Positions 1-5,559 of a DNA stretch of 5,685 bases are shown here, in pieces. Origin of the DNA: an uncultured Lachnospiraceae bacterium (lineage in GTDB: Bacteria > Bacillota > Clostridia > Lachnospirales > Lachnospiraceae). The number at the start of each line of letters is the position of its first letter. The first letter of the stretch is position 1. Below the pieces are notes generated by a model, which ran no database searches, was not told the DNA's origin, and worked only from the letters and a program-made list of their open reading frames with translations. The DNA is taken from assembly GCA_900553305.1 (NCBI GenBank), contig USDI01000155.1:1-5685 (forward strand), in the 5' to 3' direction. Position numbers and translations under genes: made by a program.

Positions 1-72
1 AAAATTGACATGGATTTACATTTGCAGCTCAAACTTTACGAATCTTTACAAAAGAATCAGAAAAGGAATTAA
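1..72 (+). CDS. Probable 3' end of an upstream gene (partial, unidentified)
   Basis: From the first base, frame 1 is open for 23 codons and ends in TAA. It reads KIDMDLHLQLKLYESLQKNQ and then KRN. The leucine spacing and the charged, polar end look like an amphipathic C-terminal helix. The stop falls seven bases before the -35 region of the next promoter, which is a natural place for a gene to end. Frame 2 is also open, to a TAA at 104-106, but it would run into the -10 box and encodes a less protein-like Cys/Lys/Ile string. The fragment is too short to name a family, and it could be chance open frame in AT-rich DNA. Confidence 0.35.
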   Translation, partial: KIDMDLHLQLKLYESLQKNQKRN

Positions 73-78
73 ATGGAT

Positions 79-107
79 TTGTACATACTGTAAATTAATG
101 GTATAAT
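79..107 (+). promoter_or_regulatory. Sigma-A type extended -10 promoter for the GH25 gene
   Basis: A perfect -10 hexamer TATAAT (102-107) is preceded by the extended -10 element TG plus one base (99-101). A weak -35, TTGTAC (79-84), lies at the optimal 17-base spacing and matches the consensus only in its TTG. The extended -10 would offset the poor -35. Transcription should start near 113-115, giving a leader of roughly 88 bases before the start codon. A perfect TTGACA at 5-10 has no -10 box at suitable spacing and is not used here. Confidence 0.62.
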
Positions 108-114
108 ATACCAT
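98..114. repeat. 17-bp perfect palindrome overlapping the -10 box, possible operator
   Basis: ATGGTATA-A-TATACCAT is a perfect inverted repeat with 8-base arms around a single central A at 106. It covers the extended -10 motif and the expected transcription start. A dimeric repressor bound here would block RNA polymerase directly. The palindrome is visible in the sequence; the operator role is inference. Because the -10 motif is itself AT-rich and partly symmetric, some of the symmetry may be coincidental. Confidence 0.4.
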
Positions 115-188
115 AATGTTTTGAATGTCAAGATGAATATCTGGATTTTTCAAAGAAGAATTTATCGTAATTTAGCGAAAAAACACAT

Positions 189-196
189 AAGGCAGG
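189..196 (+). promoter_or_regulatory. Ribosome binding site for the GH25 gene
   Basis: AAGGCAGG lies five bases before the ATG at 202 and is an imperfect AAGGAGG. It supports the first ATG over the in-frame ATG at 226 (codon 9). The AAGGA before that second ATG sits only about two bases away, too close to work well. Starting at 202 also keeps the basic N-terminus MKSLFKRKMKKKRQRRIRKG whole. Confidence 0.55.
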
Positions 197-201
197 TTTG
201 A

Positions 202-2820
202 ATGAAGAGTTTATTTAAAAGGAAGATGAAGAAAAAGCGCCAGCGCAGGATACGTAAGGGATGGGATGATTACTCCCGGGATGCATACTACGAGGACAAT
301 GATTACGAAGATTCTGATGAATATTATGAGGATGAGTATTACGAAGAAGATTCTGACAGGTATTACGGCGATGAAGAAATAGACGAGGACGACGGGTACT
401 ACGGAGAAGAACCCGAAGAAGATGAAGACGAAGAGGACCCGGAAGAATATTCCGAGGATGAAGAAGCCGGATACTATGAGGAAGAGGATTCCGACGAGTA
501 TTACGGGGATGAAGAAGTAGACGAAGACGGAGAATACTACGAGGCAGATGAATACGATCTGGAAGAGGAAGAATCGTATGAGGATGACGAAGAGTATTAT
601 GAGGACGACGAGTACTACGAAGATGATGAAGACTATGAGGAGGAAGACTACGATGAGGAAGATGATGACGAGGAATATGAGGATAACAGTCATCGTTATG
701 TAGCCTCCTACCGCAGACGTGCTCACGGAGTAAAAGGAGCTGTTCAGTGGTTCATGAATCTTGGAACCACGGATCATGTCATCATGTTCACCGGTCTTAT
801 TGTAGTGATTCTGCTTGCTGTAACCGGGACACTTTATGTGAATGCCAAGGGAAGACAGAAGCAGATTGAAACCTTTGCACAGGTAGGTGAAGGGCTGGAA
901 GATATTCCGGTCATTGGTGAAAGTGGACTGGTGGCGATTGCCGATGCACAGGCAGCCAGATTGATGGCAACCATGGAGCAGGAGCAGATCATGGAAGAAG
1001 AGCAGCAGGAAGAAGATGCGAAAGCTGCCGGTGAGGAAATACATATTTTTATGAATGTTACCTCTATCCAGAGGGATATGAAGATCAAGTTTTCGAATGA
1101 GGCAACCGGAAAATTGTTTTCCGGTGTGGAATTTGAAGTAAACATCAAGAATTCTTCGGGTGGAGAACTGAATAAGAAGGACGATGATAAGGACGGTGTG
1201 ATTTATCTTACCGGTATGAAATCCGGTAAGTATACCGTTACCCTGGTTTCTCCGTTGCAATATGAAGACTATGTGTTGTCCTCGGATCCGGTTATAATCA
1301 CGGTAAAGGAAGATATTGAATACAAAAAGGTAGATGTGGCCGATGAAATCAAAACGGAGGCACAGGTTAATGTTGCGCAGGAAGACACGAAAGTAAATGA
1401 GACGGTTGTAGAATCTGCCAATACGGATACAGTAGAATGGGTGGAATCAACAAAGACCATTATTGAAGGAACGGAAACAAGTGAGGATACCTACGAGGTT
1501 CTTGATAAGAACAAGATTGCGGATCCGGGAAAGAGTGCGTCTCTATTCCTGACACGTTCCATGTTGGTGGATTCCATGAACCCGGCGATGCTGGGACAGA
1601 TTCAGACGCAGGAAAATGAAAACCAGCAGCCGGTTACAACCGAAGAACCGATTGAGACACCCGAACCTACAGCGGAACCGATTGAGACACCCGAACCTAC
1701 AGCGGAACCGACTGAGACACCCGAACCTACAGTGGAACCGACTGAGGCACCTACACCTACGGAGAAACCGACTGAGGCACCTACACCTACAGTAGCGCCA
1801 ACTCCAACGCCAACTGTAGCTCCTACGGCGACACCAACGGTATCTCCTTCCGTGAGCCCTTCCGTGTCACCGAGTATTTCTCCTTCGGTTTCACCAAGTG
1901 CGTCACCTTCTCCTTCTATGAGTAAGGAAGAACAGGCAAAGAAGGATACGACCACAACCTTGAAGTCAACAGATGGAAAGGTAATCTATGTTAAAGATGA
2001 CAATGGAAACTTCCGCGAAGCCAAATATGCGGATTATTATACGAAGAAGGAATTTTACTTAAAGACCAGTAAGACAACCGGACAGTACCGGTACACCGGA
2101 TGGCAGACCATTGACGGGCGCACCTATTTCTTTGACAAGAATGGAAATAAAGTCACCGGAGAACAGGTCATTCAGGGAGCAAAATATAATTTTAACAGTG
2201 ACGGAAGCCTGAACAGCGGATCCGGACATATGGGTATTGATGTATCCAAATGGAATGGTAATATTGACTGGAACGCAGTAAAGAACAGCGGTGTCTCCTA
2301 TGTTATTATCCGTTGTGGGTACCGTGGTTCAACGACCGGTGCCCTGATTGAAGATCCAAAGTTCCGGAGTAATATCCAGGGGGCACAGAAGGCAGGGCTT
2401 AAGGTTGGCGTTTATTTCTTTACGCAGGCGGTAAATGAGGTAGAAGCTGTTGAAGAAGCTTCTATGGTAATCAGTCTGGTAAAGGGGTATAATATATCCT
2501 ATCCGGTATTTTTGGATGTAGAAGCAAGTAACGGACGTGGTGATCAGATTGATGCTTCCACAAGAACGGCCGTATGCCGTGCATTCTGCCAGACCATTCA
2601 GAACTCCGGATATAAGGCCGGTATTTATGCAAACAAAACGTGGCTCAATTCTTATCTGGACGCGCCGGGCTTAAGCAGCTATAAGATCTGGCTGGCGCAG
2701 TATGCAGCAGCGCCAAGCTATACACGTACCCGTTATGATATGTGGCAGTATTCCTCCAAGGGATCGGTTGCAGGTATCAGCGGAAATGTGGATATGAATA
2801 TCAGCTACTTGGGATACTAG
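202..2820 (+). CDS. Membrane-anchored GH25 muramidase (lysozyme) with acidic Tyr-rich cytoplasmic tail
   Basis: The gene encodes a modular cell-wall hydrolase of 872 residues. Residues 1-20 are strongly basic. About 22-162 are almost entirely Asp, Glu and Tyr. A second basic patch (165-178, RYVASYRRRAHGVK) precedes one transmembrane helix at about 193-213. No cleavable signal peptide is seen, so the tail should be cytoplasmic and the rest outside (type II). Outside come a Glu/Gln-rich linker (about 255-275), a SpaA/prealbumin-like beta domain (about 280-375, with GVEFEV and SGKYTVTLVSP), a Pro/Thr/Ser stalk (478-574), two choline-binding-like repeats (GWQTIDGRTYFFDKNGNKVTG and a degenerate one, 633-673) and a GH25 domain (677-872). 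GH25 enzymes cleave the MurNAc-GlcNAc beta-1,4 bond of peptidoglycan. The expected acidic residues are present: Asp680 in MGIDVSKWNG, Asp772 and Glu774 in FLDVEAS, and Asp864 in GNVDMN. The lysozyme assignment is firm; the tail's role is unknown. No clear terminator follows, so read-through into rfbB, 80 bases on, is possible. Confidence 0.96.
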   Translation: MKSLFKRKMKKKRQRRIRKGWDDYSRDAYYEDNDYEDSDEYYEDEYYEEDSDRYYGDEEIDEDDGYYGEEPEEDEDEEDPEEYSEDEEAGYYEEEDSDEYYGDEEVDEDGEYYEADEYDLEEEESYEDDEEYYEDDEYYEDDEDYEEEDYDEEDDDEEYEDNSHRYVASYRRRAHGVKGAVQWFMNLGTTDHVIMFTGLIVVILLAVTGTLYVNAKGRQKQIETFAQVGEGLEDIPVIGESGLVAIADAQAARLMATMEQEQIMEEEQQEEDAKAAGEEIHIFMNVTSIQRDMKIKFSNEATGKLFSGVEFEVNIKNSSGGELNKKDDDKDGVIYLTGMKSGKYTVTLVSPLQYEDYVLSSDPVIITVKEDIEYKKVDVADEIKTEAQVNVAQEDTKVNETVVESANTDTVEWVESTKTIIEGTETSEDTYEVLDKNKIADPGKSASLFLTRSMLVDSMNPAMLGQIQTQENENQQPVTTEEPIETPEPTAEPIETPEPTAEPTETPEPTVEPTEAPTPTEKPTEAPTPTVAPTPTPTVAPTATPTVSPSVSPSVSPSISPSVSPSASPSPSMSKEEQAKKDTTTTLKSTDGKVIYVKDDNGNFREAKYADYYTKKEFYLKTSKTTGQYRYTGWQTIDGRTYFFDKNGNKVTGEQVIQGAKYNFNSDGSLNSGSGHMGIDVSKWNGNIDWNAVKNSGVSYVIIRCGYRGSTTGALIEDPKFRSNIQGAQKAGLKVGVYFFTQAVNEVEAVEEASMVISLVKGYNISYPVFLDVEASNGRGDQIDASTRTAVCRAFCQTIQNSGYKAGIYANKTWLNSYLDAPGLSSYKIWLAQYAAAPSYTRTRYDMWQYSSKGSVAGISGNVDMNISYLGY
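265..687 (+). other. Coding segment for the polyacidic Tyr-rich cytoplasmic tail
   Basis: This part of the GH25 gene encodes residues 22-162. By hand count, residues 21-162 hold about 89 Asp or Glu and 28 Tyr, with no Lys and only two Arg. Tyr often occurs in pairs flanked by acids, as in EYYEDDEYYEDDE (131-143). The region should be intrinsically disordered and highly negative. The coding strand is correspondingly purine-rich (GAA, GAG, GAT, GAC) and GAY/TAY codons alternate freely, so it is not a simple microsatellite. I know of no family function to assign. Possible roles are charge-based docking to basic membrane-associated partners, cation binding, or a substrate for a bacterial tyrosine kinase; all are inference. 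Confidence 0.85.
343..549 (+). repeat. Diverged internal duplication of a 23-residue acidic block
   Basis: Residues 48-70 (bases 343-411) and 94-116 (bases 481-549) share the pattern EEDSD-x-YYGDEE-x-DED followed by a YY pair, with 16 of 23 residues identical by eye. The copies are offset by 46 codons (138 bases). Their codons differ at many synonymous sites, for example GATTCTGAC against GATTCCGAC, so the duplication is old or the pattern is kept by selection. The stretch between the copies is the same kind of acidic sequence. Confidence 0.6.
1645..1794 (+). repeat. Five 30-bp tandem repeats encoding EPxExPxPTx stalk units
   Basis: Five head-to-tail 30-base units start at 1645, 1675, 1705, 1735 and 1765. 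The first two are identical. The encoded decapeptides are EPIETPEPTA twice, then EPTETPEPTV, EPTEAPTPTE and KPTEAPTPTV. Divergence rises along the array, which suggests recent duplication at its 5' end. The unit is a multiple of three, so gain or loss would change stalk length without a frameshift. The array is followed by a PTPTVAPT tract and then a Ser-Pro tract (VSPSVSPSVSPS, about 1840-1920). Together these form the extended Pro-rich spacer typical of proteins that cross Gram-positive peptidoglycan. Confidence 0.93.
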
Positions 2821-2900
2821 GGACTCAGAGCAGTGAAACAATCCGTATCCTCATAGATAGAAATATAGAAAAATAAAAAAGAAAGAGAAAGGATCATCCC

Positions 2901-3983
2901 ATGAGAACATATTTAGTAACAGGAGGCGCAGGCTTCATTGGTTCAAACTACATTCATTATATGTTTAAGAAGTACGATAATGAAATCCGGATCATCAATG
3001 TCGATGCGCTGACTTATGCAGGAAATCTTGAGAATTTAAAGGACATTGAAAACAGAGAGAATTACACTTTTGTGAAAGCCAATATCTGTGACAAGGAAGC
3101 AATTTCCAGAATCTTTGCAGAGAATGACATCGATCGTGTGGTACATTTTGCGGCAGAGAGCCATGTAGACCGAAGCATCAAGCACCCGGAAGTGTTTGTC
3201 CAGACGAATGTACTTGGTACGGCCGTAATGCTTAACTGCGCGAAGGCTGCATGGGAGCTTCCGGATGGCAGCTTCAAGGAAGGAAAGAAGTTCCTTCATG
3301 TATCGACCGATGAAGTATACGGTTCCCTGGAAGAGGATGGCGGATATTTCTATGAGACAACACCGTATGCGCCGCACAGCCCGTATTCGGCAAGTAAGGC
3401 AAGCTCGGATATGCTGGTAAAAGCTTATATGGATACTTATAAGTTCCCTGCCAATATTACGAACTGCTCCAACAATTATGGACCTTACCAGTTCCCGGAA
3501 AAGCTGATCCCGTTGATCATTAACAATGCATTACAGGGCAAGAAGCTTCCGGTTTACGGGGATGGAAAGAACGTACGTGACTGGCTGTATGTTGAGGATC
3601 ATGCGAAGGCGATTGACATGGTTCAGGAAAAGGGGCGTTTATTTGAAACCTACAATGTAGGCGGACATAATGAGAAGCAGAACATTGAAATTATCAATAT
3701 TATCATTGAAACCCTGCAGGAAATGCTGCCGGATTCCGATCCGCGCAGGAAACTGGTAAGTAAGGATCTGATTACTTATGTAGAGGATCGTAAGGGACAT
3801 GACCGTCGTTATGCGATTGCTCCTGACAAGATCAAGGCAGAGATCGGCTGGGAGCCGGAAACGATGTTTAAGGACGGAATTAAGCTTACGATTAAGTGGT
3901 TCTTTGAGCATGAAGACTGGATGAAGAACGTAACAAGCGGCGATTATCAGAAGTATTATGAGGACATGTACGCCGGAAAATAA
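2901..3983 (+). CDS. rfbB: dTDP-glucose 4,6-dehydratase (RmlB)
   Basis: This cytoplasmic enzyme converts dTDP-D-glucose to dTDP-4-keto-6-deoxy-D-glucose with bound NAD, the second step of dTDP-L-rhamnose synthesis. At 360 residues it has the usual length. It is an extended short-chain dehydrogenase: the Rossmann motif TGGAGFIG is at 7-14, HFAAESHVDRS at 82-92, STDEVYG at 135-141 with the dehydration pair Asp137 and Glu138 that separates this family from simple epimerases, and catalytic Tyr162 and Lys166 in YSASK. Further family motifs are NNYGPYQFPEKLIP (191-204), RDWLYVEDH (226-234) and GHDRRYAI (299-306). The ATG has a good AGAAAGGA ribosome site about seven bases upstream. The gene is intact, lies 80 bases after the GH25 gene and is followed by rfbA. 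Confidence 0.97.
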   Translation: MRTYLVTGGAGFIGSNYIHYMFKKYDNEIRIINVDALTYAGNLENLKDIENRENYTFVKANICDKEAISRIFAENDIDRVVHFAAESHVDRSIKHPEVFVQTNVLGTAVMLNCAKAAWELPDGSFKEGKKFLHVSTDEVYGSLEEDGGYFYETTPYAPHSPYSASKASSDMLVKAYMDTYKFPANITNCSNNYGPYQFPEKLIPLIINNALQGKKLPVYGDGKNVRDWLYVEDHAKAIDMVQEKGRLFETYNVGGHNEKQNIEIINIIIETLQEMLPDSDPRRKLVSKDLITYVEDRKGHDRRYAIAPDKIKAEIGWEPETMFKDGIKLTIKWFFEHEDWMKNVTSGDYQKYYEDMYAGK

Positions 3984-3990
3984 TCCATCA

Positions 3991-4018
3991 TCAGAGTGAC
4001 CTGAAGGGTGTCACTTGA
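3991..4018 (+). promoter_or_regulatory. Intercistronic hairpin between rfbB and rfbA
   Basis: AGTGAC (3995-4000) and GTCACT (4010-4015) form a perfect 6-bp stem. With G3994 bulged out, TCA (3991-3993) pairs with TGA (4016-4018) and lengthens it by three pairs. The nine-base loop contains CTGAAGGGT. A purine-rich AAGAGAGAAAG follows instead of a U-tract, so this is not a standard intrinsic terminator. It could set mRNA processing or stability between cistrons and so the relative output of rfbB and rfbA, or it may be a decayed terminator. The structure is seen; the role is inferred. Confidence 0.5.
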
Positions 4019-4048
4019 TAAGAGAGAAAGAAAAGTGAGGAAATCCAT

Positions 4049-4918
4049 ATGAAGGGAATTATTCTGGCAGGCGGCTCCGGAACCCGTCTGTATCCGTTAA
4101 CAAAAGCGATCAGTAAACAGATTATGCCGGTTTATGATAAGCCGATGATCTATTATCCCCTGTCCACGCTGATGCTGGCAGGGATCCGTGAGATCCTGAT
4201 TATTTCTACGCCCAGGGATCTTCCTGTATTTGAGGAACTGTTAGGGGATGGAAGCCAGCTTGGAATGAAGTTTTCCTATGCGGTTCAGGAACAGCCAAGA
4301 GGTCTTGCCGATGCTTTTATTATAGGGGCAGATTTTATTGGAAAGGACAATGTGGCACTGGTGCTTGGTGATAATATTTTCTATGGACAGAGCTTTTCCA
4401 AGGTGCTTCGTGAGGTGGCTGCAAGAGAAAGCGGCGCAACTATTTTCGGGTATTATGTACGTGATCCGAGAGAGTATGGTGTGGTAGAATTTGATGAAAC
4501 CGGTAAGGCACTTTCCATCGAAGAAAAGCCGCAAAACCCCAAGAGCAATTATGCGGTTCCCGGTCTTTACTTTTATGATAATGATGTTGTGGAAATTGCG
4601 AAGAATGTGAAGCCCTCCGCAAGAGGTGAGATTGAAATTACAAGCATTAACAACGAATATCTTCGTCGCGGAACACTGCGTGTAGAAACTTTAGGACGCG
4701 GATTTGCCTGGCTGGATACCGGAAATCATGATTCCTTATTGGATGCGGCTGATTTCGTGGCAGCATTCCAGAAGCGTCAGGGACTTTACATTTCCTGTAT
4801 TGAGGAGATCGCGTACAAGAGAGGCTTTATCACGAAAGAACAGCTTTTGAAGCTTGCAGAACCTCTTATGAAAACCAATTATGGAAAGTATATGAAAGAG
4901 GTTGCCGAAGGACTGTAA
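4049..4918 (+). CDS. rfbA: Glucose-1-phosphate thymidylyltransferase (RmlA)
   Basis: This enzyme joins alpha-D-glucose-1-phosphate and dTTP to give dTDP-glucose and pyrophosphate, the first and usually feedback-controlled step of dTDP-L-rhamnose synthesis. The product is 289 residues, the usual size. The nucleotidyltransferase signature LAGGSGTRLYPLT is at 6-18, followed by ISKQIMPVYDKPMIYYPLS (21-39) with Lys23. QPRGLADAF (82-90) and VLGDNIFYG (105-113, metal-ligand Asp108) follow. EEKPQNPKSNYAVPGLYFYD (158-177) carries Lys160, and GRGFAWLDTGNHDSL (216-230) carries the second expected Mg ligand, Asp223. The ATG has a GTGAGG ribosome site eight bases upstream. The gene is intact and lies 65 bases after rfbB with a hairpin in the gap, so the two are probably co-transcribed. 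Confidence 0.97.
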   Translation: MKGIILAGGSGTRLYPLTKAISKQIMPVYDKPMIYYPLSTLMLAGIREILIISTPRDLPVFEELLGDGSQLGMKFSYAVQEQPRGLADAFIIGADFIGKDNVALVLGDNIFYGQSFSKVLREVAARESGATIFGYYVRDPREYGVVEFDETGKALSIEEKPQNPKSNYAVPGLYFYDNDVVEIAKNVKPSARGEIEITSINNEYLRRGTLRVETLGRGFAWLDTGNHDSLLDAADFVAAFQKRQGLYISCIEEIAYKRGFITKEQLLKLAEPLMKTNYGKYMKEVAEGL

Positions 4919-4959
4919 CTGGGTAAAACTAACATAGAGACAGAAAGAGAGACGAAACA

Positions 4960-5523
4960 ATGGGTAAGATAACCGTAGAAACCTGTGAAATCGAAGGCTT
5001 AAAGGTGATTACACCGACCGTATTCGGTGATGCCAGAGGCTATTTCATGGAAACATATAATTACAATGATTTTAAGGAAGCAGGAATTGATCAGGTCTTT
5101 GTACAGGACAATCAGTCTGCATCGGTAAAGAATGTACTGCGTGGTCTTCATTTCCAGATTAACTATCCGCAGGATAAACTGGTCCGTGTGGTATCCGGAG
5201 AAGTGTTTGACGTGGCGGTAGATTTGCGTCCGGGTTCTGAAACCTATGGAAAATGGTTTGGCGTGACACTTTCTGCGGAGAATAAGAAGCAGTTCTTTAT
5301 TCCGAAAAATTTTGCACATGGTTTTGTTGTATTATCGGATTATGCGGAATTTGCATATAAATGTACCGATTTTTATCATCCGAACGATGAAGGCGGATTA
5401 AAATTCGACGATCCGGACATCGGAATCGACTGGCCGATCACATCAAAAGAGGATCTGATTATGTCGGATAAGGATACCAAATGGGGCGGAATCAAGGAAT
5501 ATACAGCGTCCCGCAATCAATAA
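4960..5523 (+). CDS. rfbC: dTDP-4-dehydrorhamnose 3,5-epimerase (RmlC)
   Basis: This cupin-fold enzyme epimerises C3 and C5 of dTDP-4-keto-6-deoxyglucose to give dTDP-4-keto-L-rhamnose, the third step of the pathway. The product is 187 residues, the normal length. Family motifs are FGDARGYFMETYN (22-34), FVQDNQSASVKNVLRGLHFQ (47-66), KLVRVVSGEVFDVAVDLR (73-90) and FFIPKNFAHGFVVLSDYAEF (112-131). The probable catalytic dyad is His64 with Asp172. Lys73, His120, Tyr133 and Tyr139 match active-site positions known in this family, which argues for a true epimerase and not a related 3,4-ketoisomerase. The ATG is 41 bases after rfbA. Its ribosome site is only a loose purine run (AAAGAGAGACG), so translation may be weaker than for rfbB. 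Confidence 0.96.
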   Translation: MGKITVETCEIEGLKVITPTVFGDARGYFMETYNYNDFKEAGIDQVFVQDNQSASVKNVLRGLHFQINYPQDKLVRVVSGEVFDVAVDLRPGSETYGKWFGVTLSAENKKQFFIPKNFAHGFVVLSDYAEFAYKCTDFYHPNDEGGLKFDDPDIGIDWPITSKEDLIMSDKDTKWGGIKEYTASRNQ

Positions 5524-5537
5524 TTACCGGAAGGTAA
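5524..5537 (+). other. Small hairpin directly after the rfbC stop codon
   Basis: TTACC (5524-5528) and GGTAA (5533-5537) form a perfect 5-bp stem closed by a GGAA loop of the stable GNRA class. It starts at the base after the rfbC stop. There is no U-tract, so termination is unlikely. It may protect the rfbC end of the message or be chance. Confidence 0.3.
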
Positions 5538-5559
5538 ATGAAAGCGAACGGATGATTCT

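Noticed and set aside
5..10. Perfect TTGACA as a -35 box
   Set aside because: No acceptable -10 hexamer lies 16-18 bases downstream (the site is CTCAAA), and the motif falls within the probable 3' end of an upstream gene.
142..164. AT-rich hairpin in the 5' leader (stem 145-151 with 155-161, AAA loop), as a possible riboswitch or attenuator
   Set aside because: The stem is nearly all A-U and G-U pairs and the leader is only about 88 bases. No known riboswitch core or alternative pairing was seen.
211..1260. Long open frame on the - strand (349 codons) rich in Ile, Val, Phe and Leu, resembling a membrane protein
   Set aside because: It is the complement of the Asp/Glu/Tyr-rich coding segment: GAN and TAN codons read backwards yield hydrophobic codons with few stops. 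It lies within the well-supported GH25 gene.
1645..1920. Repeat array considered as a CRISPR
   Set aside because: The 30-base units are directly adjacent with no unique spacers and stay in frame with the surrounding Pro/Thr-rich protein.
1602..1955. - strand open frame with Gly/Val/Ser repeats (117 codons)
   Set aside because: It mirrors the Pro/Thr/Ser repeat of the GH25 stalk; Pro and Thr codons read in reverse give Gly, Val and Ser-like strings. It has no independent gene signals.
2812..2850. Inverted repeat GGATAC / GTATCC flanking the end of the GH25 gene, as a possible terminator
   Set aside because: The stem is only 6 bp, the loop is 27 bases, half of the stem lies in the coding region, and no U-tract follows (the sequence after it is A-rich).
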